From Gemmatimonadota bacterium (GTDB taxonomy: Bacteria > Gemmatimonadota > Gemmatimonadetes > Longimicrobiales > Longimicrobiaceae), in the NCBI GenBank assembly GCA_028287185.1, contig JAQBQD010000083.1, positions 1 to 64,000 on the forward strand: DNA of 64,000 nt, in the 5' to 3' direction. Below, piece after piece: positions 28,511-37,090 of the stretch. Numbering within the stretch: position 1 is the stretch's first letter; every line of letters starts with the position of its first letter. A program made the position numbers and the translations under genes. The notes under the pieces were generated by a model, which was given only the letters and a program-made list of their open reading frames with translations, had not been told where the DNA came from and made no database searches.

Positions 28511-29386
28511 CTAGGCCGCCCGCGCGGCGGAGAGCGCGGAGAAGTACACGTCCTCCAGGTCCGCCTCCGCGGGCGCGAAGCCGGCGTCCGGGCGGGCGTC
28601 GGCCAGCACGCGCACCAGCGTGCGGCCGGCCTGGCGCTGGGTGGAGAGCACGGCGTGCGCGGCCCGGAGCGAGTCCACCTCGCCGCGCTCCGCGGTGCGC
28701 TGCCACAGGCGTCCTCGCAGCGCGTCCAGCAGCCGCGCGGGCTCGCCTTCGCACAGCACGCGGCCGTGGGAGAGCACGGCCATGCGGGGGCAGAGCTGGC
28801 GGACGTCCTCCACGATGTGGGTGGAGAGGATCACCACCACCGTCTCGCCCACCTCGCTCAGCAGGTCGTGGAAGCGGTTGCGCTCCTCCGGGTCCAGCCC
28901 CGCGGTGGGCTCGTCCACGATCACCAGGCGCGGATCGCCCAGCAGCGCCTGCGCGATCCCGAAGCGCTGCCGCATGCCGCCCGAGAAGCTGCTGACGGCC
29001 TTGCGCCGGTGCGCGTGCAGGTTGGTGCGGTGCAGCAGGTCCGACACCTGCGCCCGCCGCTGGGCCGCGTTCGTCAGCCCCTTCAGCAGCGCCAGGTGGT
29101 CCAGCAGCACCTCCGCCGGCACGCCGGGATACACGCCGAACTCCTGCGGCAGGTAGCCCAGCCTGCGCCGCAGCCCCGTGGGGTCGCGCAGCACGTCCAT
29201 CCCATCGAGCGTGATCGAACCCGAATCCGGCTCCTGCAGCGTCGCCAGGGTGCGCATGAGCGTCGACTTGCCGGCGCCGTTGGGTCCCAGCAGGCCGAAG
29301 AGGCCCGCGCCGATGGAAAGGCTCACCCCGTCCAGCGCGCGCACGCCGTGGGGATACGTCTTGGAAAGCCCGGTGATCTGGAGCAT
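28511..29386 (-). CDS. ABC transporter ATP-binding protein
   Basis: 291 residues from ATG 29386 (MLQITGLSKTYPHGVRALDG). Walker A is GPNGAGKST near 33-41, the Q-loop YLPQEFG, the signature FSGGMRQRFGIAQAL, Walker B LVIVDEPTAGLDP, and the H-loop STHIVED. The C-terminal 80 residues (ADLEDVYFSALSAARAA) are the tail typical of CcmA/NodI-type ATPases. It works with the M1-fused permease 3 bp downstream. Its start faces the purine nucleoside phosphorylase gene. Confidence 0.92.
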   Translation of the reverse strand: MLQITGLSKTYPHGVRALDGVSLSIGAGLFGLLGPNGAGKSTLMRTLATLQEPDSGSITLDGMDVLRDPTGLRRRLGYLPQEFGVYPGVPAEVLLDHLALLKGLTNAAQRRAQVSDLLHRTNLHAHRRKAVSSFSGGMRQRFGIAQALLGDPRLVIVDEPTAGLDPEERNRFHDLLSEVGETVVVILSTHIVEDVRQLCPRMAVLSHGRVLCEGEPARLLDALRGRLWQRTAERGEVDSLRAAHAVLSTQRQAGRTLVRVLADARPDAGFAPAEADLEDVYFSALSAARAA

Positions 29387-29564
29387 GCGGAAGCTGCGGA
29401 GTGTACGGGGGGGGAAACGGACGGCGTCACGCCGGAGGATGGGGCTACTTCGGATTCTACCGGGCCGGAGTTTCAGTCCGCCGACGGGTGTGGAGGGGAA
29501 ACAGGTGTAGGGCCGCGTCCGCACCCGGCCGTGGACGGGGCTCCGCGGCGCCCGGGCGGCGAAG

Positions 29565-29593
29565 TTGACGCGTGCGGCGGCGGGGTGCATCTT
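29565..29593 (+). promoter_or_regulatory. Promoter of the nucleoside phosphorylase gene
   Basis: TTGACG (29565-29570), 17-bp spacer, CATCTT (29588-29593), 28 bp before the ATG. It belongs to the same TTGnCG/TTTGCG-17-YAKCTT pattern as the promoters at 39714 and 42645. Confidence 0.4.
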
Positions 29594-29621
29594 CCGCATC
29601 CGCCCGTTCCCCACGAGAGAG

Positions 29622-30476
29622 ATGCCGAGCAGCAGACCCTTGGAAGACACCATCACCTTCCTGCGCGAGCGGGTGACGCGCGCGCCGCACGCCGTGCTGG
29701 TCCTGGGATCGGGGCTGGGGGGGCTGGCCGACGAGATCGAGGACGCGGTGCGCATCCCGTTCGAGGACGTCCCCGGTTTTCCCCGCCGCACCCAGCAGCT
29801 GGAGGGGCACGCCGGCAGGCTGGTGGCCGGGCGGCTGGAGGGCGTGGAAGTGGTGGCGATGCAGGGTCGCTTCCACCTGTACGAGGGGTGGGCGCCCGAG
29901 GCGGTGGCGCTGCCGCTGCGCGCGCTGGCGGCGCTGGGGGCGGGCACCGTGGTGCTCACCAACGCGGCCGGCGGCCTGCGCCCCGGCATGCGCCCGGGCG
30001 ACCTGATGCTGATGGCCGACCACATCAACTTCATGGCCCGCAACCCCCTCATCGGCCGCGTGGCCGCCGGCGAGGAGCGCTTTCCCGACATGTCCGATCC
30101 GTACGACGCCGAGTACCGGCGCATCGCGGAGGAGGTGGCGCGGGAGCTTCGCATTCCCCTGCTCTCGGGCGTGTACGCGGCGCTGCTGGGGCCCAGCTAC
30201 GAGACGCCGGCCGAGATCCGCATGCTGGGCCGCCTGGGCGCGGACGCCGTGGGCATGTCCACCGTGCCCGAGGTGCTGGTCGCGCGCGCCATGGGCATGC
30301 GCTGCATCGGGTTCAGCGCCATCACCAACCTGGCGGCCGGGCTTGGGGGCAGCACCCTGTCGCACGCCGAGGTGATGGAGGTGGGCGCCTCCGTCCGCGA
30401 CCGCCTGGTGGCCCTGGTGCGTGGCATCCTTCCCCGCGTCGCCGGCCTGAACCTGGCCTCCGAAGCCGCGTCCTGA
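29622..30476 (+). CDS. Purine nucleoside phosphorylase (trimeric PNP type)
   Basis: 284 residues from ATG 29622, with GAGAGAG immediately upstream; a longer in-frame reading adds poor sequence. Cleaves purine (deoxy)ribonucleosides with phosphate to base plus (deoxy)ribose-1-phosphate. Motifs: VLVLGSGLGGLADEIE (phosphate loop), FPRRTQQLEGHAG, MQGRFHLYEGW, VVLTNAAGGLRPGM, LLGPSYETPAEIRMLGRLGA and GMSTVPEVLVARAMGM (substrate site), then FSAITNLAAGL. The length fits the low-molecular-mass trimeric class. Purine salvage enzyme in the cytoplasm. Confidence 0.95.
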   Translation: MPSSRPLEDTITFLRERVTRAPHAVLVLGSGLGGLADEIEDAVRIPFEDVPGFPRRTQQLEGHAGRLVAGRLEGVEVVAMQGRFHLYEGWAPEAVALPLRALAALGAGTVVLTNAAGGLRPGMRPGDLMLMADHINFMARNPLIGRVAAGEERFPDMSDPYDAEYRRIAEEVARELRIPLLSGVYAALLGPSYETPAEIRMLGRLGADAVGMSTVPEVLVARAMGMRCIGFSAITNLAAGLGGSTLSHAEVMEVGASVRDRLVALVRGILPRVAGLNLASEAAS

Positions 30477-30572
30477 CCCGGTGCCGGCGGCGCGCTCTCG
30501 ATCGAGGGCGCCGCCGCACGGCCGGTTCGCAGGATGAACGGTGCCCGCGGAGGGTCGGTCGATCGGTCCCCA

Positions 30573-30599
30573 CGGTCGATTCGGTCGATTCGGTCGATT
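30573..30599. repeat. Three tandem 9-bp repeats
   Basis: CGGTCGATT three times in a row, with two diverged partial copies just upstream (GGTCGGTCGATCGG). It lies in the spacer between the phosphorylase and cyclase genes and looks like local replication slippage. Confidence 0.6.
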
Positions 30600-30734
30600 A
30601 TGGGCCGTGCTTCTCTCGTATCGACGGAGGCTGACGGTCGGGCATCGATCAACCAGGCTCCTGCGACGCCAGGCCGGACGATCCCCGCGTCCGCCGATCT
30701 ACCGAAAGCATCCCCCAATCTCCCGACCGTCGAG

Positions 30735-33521
30735 ATGCCCGAGCCCGCCGCCACCACCGCCCGCGCGCGACGCCTGCGCCGATGGCTGCTGCACGGGGTG
30801 CTGGGCGGCACCGTGGCAGCCGGCGGGGCGCTGGCGCTGCGCGACACGCCGGGCATGCGCGAGGCCGAGCTGCAGAGCTACGACCTTCGCATGCGCAACA
30901 GCGCGCCCGCGGCGGCGAACCGGGACATCGTGATCGTGGCGATCGACGACCGCAGCATGGAGGCGCTGGGGCCGCGCCTGGGCCAGTGGCCGTGGCCGCG
31001 CTTCGCGTATGCGCGGGCGCTGGACTTTCTCCGCAGCGCCCGCGTTAAGCAGGTGGTCTTCGACCTGGCCTTCGCCGAGCCCGACCTGGTCCGCCAGGGC
31101 AGCGACGCCGAGCTCGCCGACGCCATCGCACAGGCGGGCAACGTGGTGCTGCCCATCGCGCTGCACGCCGGGGACGCGGACCGCGAGCGGCGCGCGCGCG
31201 AGGCGGAGGGCGACACGTCCACGGCCTATCTGCCGCGCTTCGCCGTCCCGTCCGCGCCGGGTTCGCTCGCCCTGCCGGAGCTGGCGCGGGTGACGGCCGT
31301 CCCGCTTCCCGCGTTCGGCGGGCCGGCGCTGGCGCTGGGGTCGATGAACCTGTTCTCCGACCCGGAGGACGGCGCCACGCGGCGCGCGGACCTGCTGTAT
31401 CGCCACGACGGCCGCCTGTATCCCGCGCTGGCGGTTGCCGCCGCCCGCATCGCCAATCCCGCGCGCTTCGGCGGTGCGGTGAAGGTCGAGCGCGACCGGC
31501 TGACCATCGGCAGCGTGGCGGTGCCGCTGACGGACGGGCGGATGCTGATCCGCTGGCGTGGGCCGTTCCTGGAGGGGAAGCGGGAGACGTATCGCGTGAT
31601 CCCGTTCTCGCTGGTCACCAACAGCTACGAGCAGGTGGCGCGCGGCGACGCACCGGACGTCGATCCCGCCTCGCTCGCGGGCAAGACGGTGTTCGTCGCC
31701 ACCACCGCGGCGGGGCTGCTGGACCTGCGCGTGACCCCGTTCGGACAGGCGCCGGGGGTGCTGATGCACGCCGCGATGCTGGACGACCTGCTCCAGTACG
31801 GCTGGATCGTACGGGCGCCGCGCGCTGCGAACGTGGCGTTCGTGGTGGCGGTGGCGCTGCTGGCGGGCGCGGCCGTGACGCTGCTCGGCTCGGCGCTGGC
31901 GGAGGCCCTCGCTGCGGCGGCCGTGCTGCTGGCCTCGCTGGCGGCGGCGCACCTGGCGTTCCGGGCGGGCATCTGGCTGGACCTGGTCGCCCCGCTCACG
32001 GGCGGTGCGCTGGCCGCCGTGGGCGGGATGGTGGCGAACTACATGACCGAGGGACGCGACAAGCGCCGCGTTCGCGAGATGTTCAGCCGCTACGTCTCGC
32101 CCGAGTACGTGCGCCAGCTCGCGGACGAGCACCGCGGCCTTCGGCTCGGGGGGCAGCGCATCCCGCTCACGTTACTGTTCAGCGACATCCGCGGCTTCAC
32201 CACCATCAGCGAGACGTACCCGCCCGAGGTGGTGGTGGAGGTGCTGAACGAGTACCTGGCGCGCATGTCCGAGGTGGTCTTCCGCCATGGCGGCACGCTG
32301 GACAAGTTCATCGGCGACGCGGTCATGGCGTTCTGGGGCGCGCCGCTGCCGGTGGCCGACCACGCCCGCCGCGCGGCCGAGACGGCGCTGGACATGGTGG
32401 ACGAGCTGGAGCGCCTGAACGCACGCTGGGAGGCCGAGGGGCGCCCCATCCGCATCGACATCGGCATCGGCATCAACACGGGCGAGGCCATCGTGGGCAA
32501 CATCGGCTCGCTGGGGCACAAGCTGGACTACACGGCCATCGGCGACACGGTGAACCTGGCCAGCCGCCTGGAAGGGCTCAACAAGCAGTATGGCACGCGC
32601 GTGATCGTGAGCGAGGCCACGCGCCAGGCGCTGGGGAACGCGTACGAGTCGCGCCCCCTGGACGAGGTACGGGTGAAAGGAAAGGAGCAAGCGGTGCAGA
32701 TCCACGAGCTCACGGGCCGGCGCGCGGCGGCGCCTCCCCGCGCGGTGCCCGCCGCCGCCCTCGCCGCGCTGGCCGGCCTGCTGCTGGCGGCCGCGCCCCT
32801 GCACGCCCAGAAGGCACGGTGGACCGACCAGGTCTATCAGCCGGGCCGCTGGCAGGCGGGGCGCCTGGCGCCGCTCACCACCTCCAACGCCGCCACCGAC
32901 ACCCTGGCCCTGGTGGCGCAGGTGGAGACGTACTCGCAGCCGCCTCGCTGGCGCGCCGAGATCCGCAAGGTGGAGGGGGGCCGCGTGGGCGAGCCGCTGG
33001 TGTTGCTGGCCGACGGGGCGAACGTGAGCGTGCTGACCGGCGTCTCCGCCACCGCGCTCCGCGACCACCGCGCGGCGGCGGACCCCATCGCGCAGGCGGT
33101 GGCCGCCCGCTTCGACGTGCGCGGCCAGCCGAAGGACCGCGGCCCGGCGCGCCTGGTGGACCGCGCGGCCGACCGCCACGTCCTTCGCGTCACGCTTCGC
33201 CGGCCGGCGACGAGCACCGCGTTCCCGGACGCGCTTCTGGCGAGCAGCCGAACCCGGCGGACCTTCGGCAACCTGATGACGGCCACGGCACAGCAGCTGG
33301 GGTCCAACCGCTCGCAGGAGGTGGTGGCTACCGCCGGCTCGCGCGCGCTCAGCACGGAAAGCAAGGTCAGCACGCCCGAAGGCCAGCTCACCATCCGGAA
33401 CGACACGATGGCGGTGATCGCCATGGAGCACCGCCCGGTGGACGTTCTGGCGCTGGACGACTTCATCCGCGCCGGCAGGCTCGGGACGGCGATGCCCGTG
33501 AAGGAGGAGCAGATCCCATGA
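30735..33521 (+). CDS. CHASE2-domain adenylate cyclase with an extra exported C-terminal domain
   Basis: 928 residues from ATG 30735. One helix, then a periplasmic CHASE2 sensor (about 35-360, with DIVIVAIDDRSMEALGPRLG), three membrane helices (about 370-440), then a class III cyclase domain (about 470-660). Cyclase motifs: FSDIRGFTTISE and KFIGDAVMAFWGAP (two metal Asp), and YTAIGDTVNLASRLEGL. It makes cAMP (or possibly cGMP) in response to an unknown periplasmic signal. After the cyclase comes a second signal-like helix (AALAALAGLLLAAAPLHAQ) and 235 more residues of unknown type. A GTG at 32694 with AAAGGAG upstream could start that part separately. Its stop overlaps the M48 gene start. Confidence 0.88.
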   Translation: MPEPAATTARARRLRRWLLHGVLGGTVAAGGALALRDTPGMREAELQSYDLRMRNSAPAAANRDIVIVAIDDRSMEALGPRLGQWPWPRFAYARALDFLRSARVKQVVFDLAFAEPDLVRQGSDAELADAIAQAGNVVLPIALHAGDADRERRAREAEGDTSTAYLPRFAVPSAPGSLALPELARVTAVPLPAFGGPALALGSMNLFSDPEDGATRRADLLYRHDGRLYPALAVAAARIANPARFGGAVKVERDRLTIGSVAVPLTDGRMLIRWRGPFLEGKRETYRVIPFSLVTNSYEQVARGDAPDVDPASLAGKTVFVATTAAGLLDLRVTPFGQAPGVLMHAAMLDDLLQYGWIVRAPRAANVAFVVAVALLAGAAVTLLGSALAEALAAAAVLLASLAAAHLAFRAGIWLDLVAPLTGGALAAVGGMVANYMTEGRDKRRVREMFSRYVSPEYVRQLADEHRGLRLGGQRIPLTLLFSDIRGFTTISETYPPEVVVEVLNEYLARMSEVVFRHGGTLDKFIGDAVMAFWGAPLPVADHARRAAETALDMVDELERLNARWEAEGRPIRIDIGIGINTGEAIVGNIGSLGHKLDYTAIGDTVNLASRLEGLNKQYGTRVIVSEATRQALGNAYESRPLDEVRVKGKEQAVQIHELTGRRAAAPPRAVPAAALAALAGLLLAAAPLHAQKARWTDQVYQPGRWQAGRLAPLTTSNAATDTLALVAQVETYSQPPRWRAEIRKVEGGRVGEPLVLLADGANVSVLTGVSATALRDHRAAADPIAQAVAARFDVRGQPKDRGPARLVDRAADRHVLRVTLRRPATSTAFPDALLASSRTRRTFGNLMTATAQQLGSNRSQEVVATAGSRALSTESKVSTPEGQLTIRNDTMAVIAMEHRPVDVLALDDFIRAGRLGTAMPVKEEQIP

Positions 33522-34372
33522 GAACCCGCATCGCGGCCGGCTTCGTCGCACTGGCAGCCCTGCTCTCCGCGTCCACGGCCGGCGCGCAGCTCCGCGACCG
33601 GCTGGCGCGCGCCGCGGGGGCGGCGGTCGTCTCCCGGGCGCCCATCGGGCCTGCGAAGGAGATCGAGATCGGCCGGAACATCGCATCGACGCTGGCCGGA
33701 CGATACCACGTGGTGCACGACACGGCGCTGGTGGGCTACGTGAACCTGGTGGGCCAGGTGGTGGCGCGCATGTCGCCGCGGGCCAACGAGATCACCTTCC
33801 GCTTCGACGTGCTGGACTCGGACGACGTGAACGCCTTCGCGGCGCCCGGGGGCTACGTGTTCGTCACCCGCGGCGCCCTGGCCATGATGCAGAGCGAGGC
33901 CGAGCTGGCGGGCGTGCTGGCCCACGAGATCGGCCACGTGGACGCGAAGCACGTGCTGGAGAAGATCCAGCGCGCCGACATGCTGAAGAGCGTGCGCCAG
34001 GAGGCCGACCTGACCGGCCCGCTGCTGGACCAGGTGGCCGACCTGGGCGCGGGCGCCATCTTCACCGGCTTCGACCGCCGCGAGGAAATGGAGGCCGACT
34101 CCCTCGGCCAGGTGTACGCCGCGGCCGCCGGCTACCGGTCGAACGGCCTCGCCACCTTCCTCACGCGCCTGCACGAGGGGGAGCAGGGGCGCGGCGCCGC
34201 CTCCGGCCTGCGCGCACGGCTGGCGCGCACGCACCCGGACCTGGACGTCCGGCTGACGGCCCTGCAGCGCCAGGCCGCCGCCGCCCAGCTGGACCCCGCC
34301 GCCGGCGAGGCGCTGGCGGACCGCTTCCACGCCCGCATGCGCGTCGCTCCACGGGCGGCGGCGCGGCACTGA
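33518..34372 (+). CDS. Secreted M48-family metalloprotease
   Basis: 284 residues with a signal peptide (MRTRIAAGFVALAALLSAST ... AGAQ). The M48 catalytic motif is LAHEIGHVDAKH near 130, with the third zinc ligand Glu in FDRREEMEADSLG near 192. The upstream substrate-binding strand VNAFAAPGGYVFVTRG is typical of BepA/YggG-like periplasmic proteases of the envelope quality-control type. ATGA overlap with the cyclase stop shows translational coupling. A strong terminator follows 22 bp downstream. Two further M48 genes lie at 36218-37941. Confidence 0.9.
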   Translation: MRTRIAAGFVALAALLSASTAGAQLRDRLARAAGAAVVSRAPIGPAKEIEIGRNIASTLAGRYHVVHDTALVGYVNLVGQVVARMSPRANEITFRFDVLDSDDVNAFAAPGGYVFVTRGALAMMQSEAELAGVLAHEIGHVDAKHVLEKIQRADMLKSVRQEADLTGPLLDQVADLGAGAIFTGFDRREEMEADSLGQVYAAAAGYRSNGLATFLTRLHEGEQGRGAASGLRARLARTHPDLDVRLTALQRQAAAAQLDPAAGEALADRFHARMRVAPRAAARH

Positions 34373-34393
34373 TCTTCGCGGCTTCCGCGGAAA

Positions 34394-34433
34394 CGAGAAG
34401 CCCTGCCGGATGCGAGCCCGGCAGGGCTTCTCG
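34394..34433. terminator. Perfect 16-bp hairpin terminator
   Basis: CGAGAAGCCCTGCCGG and CCGGCAGGGCTTCTCG around an 8-nt loop, between the convergent M48 and DUF2442 genes. It can serve both strands. Confidence 0.7.
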
Positions 34434-34461
34434 ATGTTGGCGGTGGGGCCTGCACGACGAG

Positions 34462-35016
34462 CTACGACTCGCCGTCCGTGTCCTCTGCCGGATCCTGCGT
34501 CTCGGGGCCGTAGGGATGCGACGGACGCTCGCGCACCATCCACCCCTGCCGGCGCTGCGGCGCCAGTGTCTCGCCGCGCGGCGGGGCGGATTTGCGGGGG
34601 CGGCCGCCCTTCTGCCCGTTGACGCGGGCGGCCCGTGCCTTGGCGTCGCTGGTGGCCCGGCCGGCCCGGCGCACCGCCTCCAGCTGCCACCACGCCGCCA
34701 GCCCGGTGAGGTCCGCCAGCAGGCCCGCCACGTGGATGTGCACGTCCAGCGGCGGGCACGTCACCGCGTCGCCGAACGGCGTGAGGCCAAGCTCGGCCAG
34801 CTCCGCGGGCCCCGCGCCGCCCAGCTCGGCCAGCATGGCGGGCGCGAACGCCAGCGTCAGGCCGCTGGTCAGCGCCAGCTCCACCACGCCCTCGTCGGCG
34901 CGGTAGCGGACGGCGGATGCGCGCGGCTCCACGCGGTCGGACTCCGCGGCGCGCGCGCGGGCGGCCTCGATCTGCTCCAGCAGCGCCGCCGCTTCCAGCC
35001 CGGTGGGATCAGCCAT
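34462..35016 (-). CDS. DUF2442-domain protein
   Basis: 184 residues. The region from about 40 to 115 fits DUF2442 (LTSGLTLAFAPAMLAEL ... WDVD-like strand LDVHIHVAGLLADL). The C-terminus is basic, with GQKGGRPRKSA, an AT-hook-like GRP core, which suggests nucleic-acid contact. Overlaps the DUF4160 gene by 8 bp. DUF4160/DUF2442 pairs recur in many genomes and have been discussed as possible toxin-antitoxin-like units; no activity is visible here. Confidence 0.7.
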   Translation of the reverse strand: MADPTGLEAAALLEQIEAARARAAESDRVEPRASAVRYRADEGVVELALTSGLTLAFAPAMLAELGGAGPAELAELGLTPFGDAVTCPPLDVHIHVAGLLADLTGLAAWWQLEAVRRAGRATSDAKARAARVNGQKGGRPRKSAPPRGETLAPQRRQGWMVRERPSHPYGPETQDPAEDTDGES

Positions 35017-35251
35017 GGATCGTGCTCCATTCTTGGAGGAATCGTTCGTTGTGCTCGTGCACCACCCGGAGCGCCCGGACCGCGCCCTTCGTGCTCATCC
35101 CCCGCACCTCGCGGAACGTGGGCGCGCCGCCGTCCAGCGCCAGGTTGACGATGGCCTGCCCATCGGCGTCGAACACGTGCACGTGCGGCGGGCGATGGTC
35201 ACGGAAGTACAGCATCACCGTGAAGCCGTTGATCCGGAATAGCTCGGGCAT
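35009..35251 (-). CDS. DUF4160-domain protein
   Basis: 80 residues from ATG 35251 (MPELFRINGFTVMLYFRDH). RPPHVHVFDADGQAIVNLAL is the DUF4160 hallmark, and the family is usually 75-90 residues. A TTG at 35284 would add 11 residues but has no better ribosome site. Upstream partner of the DUF2442 gene, whose start it overlaps. Function unknown. Confidence 0.75.
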   Translation of the reverse strand: MPELFRINGFTVMLYFRDHRPPHVHVFDADGQAIVNLALDGGAPTFREVRGMSTKGAVRALRVVHEHNERFLQEWSTIHG

Positions 35252-35414
35252 GAGGAATGTAAACCGTTCGCGATGGGTTTTCAAGGGGTGGGCTCCCGAA
35301 GGTGTAAGAGACGGGGCGCATATGCCCGCGAGAGCCCGTTAGGAGCTGTAGCATAGCAGCTGGAATTGAAAGTGGACAGAGGGAGCGGGCGAGCAGGTGC
35401 GGAACGAGGGGAGC

Positions 35415-36221
35415 TCAGGCCGTTGGACGCGCCGCGACCAGGTGGTTGAGGGGGCCATGCCCGGCGCCGTACCCCGGCGCGGCGGCGATGGCGCGCTGCA
35501 CGTAGTCCAGCGCGTCGGCGACGGCTTCGCGCAGCGGCCGGCCGTGCGCGAGGCCGGCGGCGATCGCGGCGGAAAGGGTGCAGCCGGTGCCGTGGGTGCT
35601 GCGGGTGGCCAGCTTCGGGCGGCGCCACTCGTGCCACTCGCGGCCGTCGTACAGCACGTCCACCAGCTCGTCCGACGCGAGATGGCCGCCCTTGAGGAGC
35701 ACGGCGGCCGCCCCACCGGAGACGAGCGTCTCCGCGGCGCGGCGCATGGCGTCCTCGCCCGTCACGGGGAAGCCGGCGAGGATGGCGGCTTCGTCCAGGT
35801 TGGGCGTGACGAGGGCGGCCAGCGGCAGCAGCTCGTCGCGCAGGGCGCGCTCGGCGCCGGCGTCCAGCAGGCGGTGGCCGCTGGTGGAGACCATCACCGG
35901 GTCCACGACCAGCGCGCGGAGTCCGCGGGCGCGCACCTCGTCCGCGACGAGGCGGACGATGGGCGCGGTGGCGAGCATCCCCGTCTTGAGCGCGCGCGGG
36001 CGAAGGTCGGCGAGCACGGCGTGGAGCTGCGCGCGGACGACGTCGGCCGGGATCGGGTGGACGGCGGTGACGGCGAGGGTGTTCTGCGCCGTGACGGCGG
36101 TGAGCACCGAGGTGCCGAACGCGCCGAAGGCGTGGAAGGTCTTGAGGTCGGCCTGGATGCCCGCCCCTCCCCCCGAGTCGGATCCGGCGATGGTCAGCGC
36201 GATGGGGGGGCGTTCGGTCAT
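35415..36221 (-). CDS. thiD: Hydroxymethylpyrimidine/phosphomethylpyrimidine kinase ThiD
   Basis: 268 residues. Ribokinase-fold enzyme phosphorylating HMP and HMP-P in thiamine biosynthesis. Motifs: ALTIAGSDSGGGAGIQADLK at the N-terminus, VVDPVMVSTSGHRLL (about 115-130), LVTPNLDEAAILAG, LLKGGHL, and the ATP/anion-hole motif STHGTGCTLSAAIAAGLA with catalytic Asp/Gly region near 215. Its ATG overlaps the stop of the upstream M48 gene (ATGA), so a vitamin enzyme is translationally tied to two envelope proteases. No other thi genes are in the window. Confidence 0.94.
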   Translation of the reverse strand: MTERPPIALTIAGSDSGGGAGIQADLKTFHAFGAFGTSVLTAVTAQNTLAVTAVHPIPADVVRAQLHAVLADLRPRALKTGMLATAPIVRLVADEVRARGLRALVVDPVMVSTSGHRLLDAGAERALRDELLPLAALVTPNLDEAAILAGFPVTGEDAMRRAAETLVSGGAAAVLLKGGHLASDELVDVLYDGREWHEWRRPKLATRSTHGTGCTLSAAIAAGLAHGRPLREAVADALDYVQRAIAAAPGYGAGHGPLNHLVAARPTA

Positions 36222-37090
36222 TGGGGCACGGGCAGCGGCACGGGAATGGGGGGCGGCGGGAGCGACTCCATCCGCTTGAGGAACGCGGGGAAAGATGCGT
36301 TGTCCAGCGCCAGGCTGCGAGGCCCAAGCGGCAGGTCGGCGCGGATCTCGCGCTCGGCGTTCACCACGCGGCTCTCCGTGGTGGGATGCGTGGAGAACCA
36401 TGCGACCTGGTTGCCGGGCTCCGGGTGCTCCCGCTCCTCGCGCATGAGCCGGCGCAGGAGCTGCACCATTCCGCTGGGGTCCACGCCGGTGCGGATCAGG
36501 TACTTCACCGCCAGCCGGTCCGCCTCGGCCTCGTCGGCGCGCGAGTTGGAGGCCGACCACAGGGCGCCGCCGAGGTTCAGCGCGTCCTGGTTCAGGATCT
36601 CGGGCTCGCGGCCCAGGATCATCTCGTACAGCACGCCGACGAGCGAGCTGGTGCGGAGCTGGCGCTGCAGGTTGCGCGCGCCGTGCCGCGCCGCCACGTG
36701 CCCGATCTCGTGGGCCAGCACGGACGAGAGCTCCGCCACGTTGCGGGTGCGCTCGATGAGGCCGCGGTTGATGTAGATGTGGCCGCCCGGCAGCGCGAAG
36801 GCGTTCACCTGGTCGGTGTCCACGATATAGAATCGGTACTTCACGTCCGGCCGGTCGCTGTGCCGGGCGATCATGCCGCCCAGATTGCTCACGTACAGCG
36901 CCAGCGGGGCGTCGTGCACCATGGGGACCTGCGCGTCGATCTGCGCGGCCACCCGGTCGCCGAGCTGCTGCTCCTGGCGGTCGCTCACGCAGCCGGCCAG
37001 GCCCAGGGCGACCACGCCGAGGGCGAGCCCCCGCGCCGCGCGGAGGCCCGCCCTCGTTCCGGAAGGCGACGTACGCCGCCCGAAGGTCAC
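36218..37090 (-). CDS. M48-family metalloprotease lipoprotein
   Basis: 290 residues from a GTG that overlaps the stop of the upstream M48 gene (GTGA). Signal peptide with lipobox (LALGVVALGLAGC). Zinc motif LAHEIGHVAARHGARN near 145, third ligand in SRADEAEADRLAVKYLI near 205, and ALPGGHIYINRGLIERT ahead of the active site. Belongs to the Loip/YcaL-like periplasmic lipoprotein proteases. The C-terminus is proline-rich (PPPPIPVPLPVPQ). Middle gene of M48-M48-thiD. Confidence 0.9.
   Translation of the reverse strand: MTFGRRTSPSGTRAGLRAARGLALGVVALGLAGCVSDRQEQQLGDRVAAQIDAQVPMVHDAPLALYVSNLGGMIARHSDRPDVKYRFYIVDTDQVNAFALPGGHIYINRGLIERTRNVAELSSVLAHEIGHVAARHGARNLQRQLRTSSLVGVLYEMILGREPEILNQDALNLGGALWSASNSRADEAEADRLAVKYLIRTGVDPSGMVQLLRRLMREEREHPEPGNQVAWFSTHPTTESRVVNAEREIRADLPLGPRSLALDNASFPAFLKRMESLPPPPIPVPLPVPQ

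Noticed and set aside
24905-29386. The ABC transporter as a dedicated RiPP exporter
   Set aside because: It lacks a C39 peptidase domain and has the ABC-2/M1 architecture; proximity alone is not enough, so it is only noted as a hypothesis.
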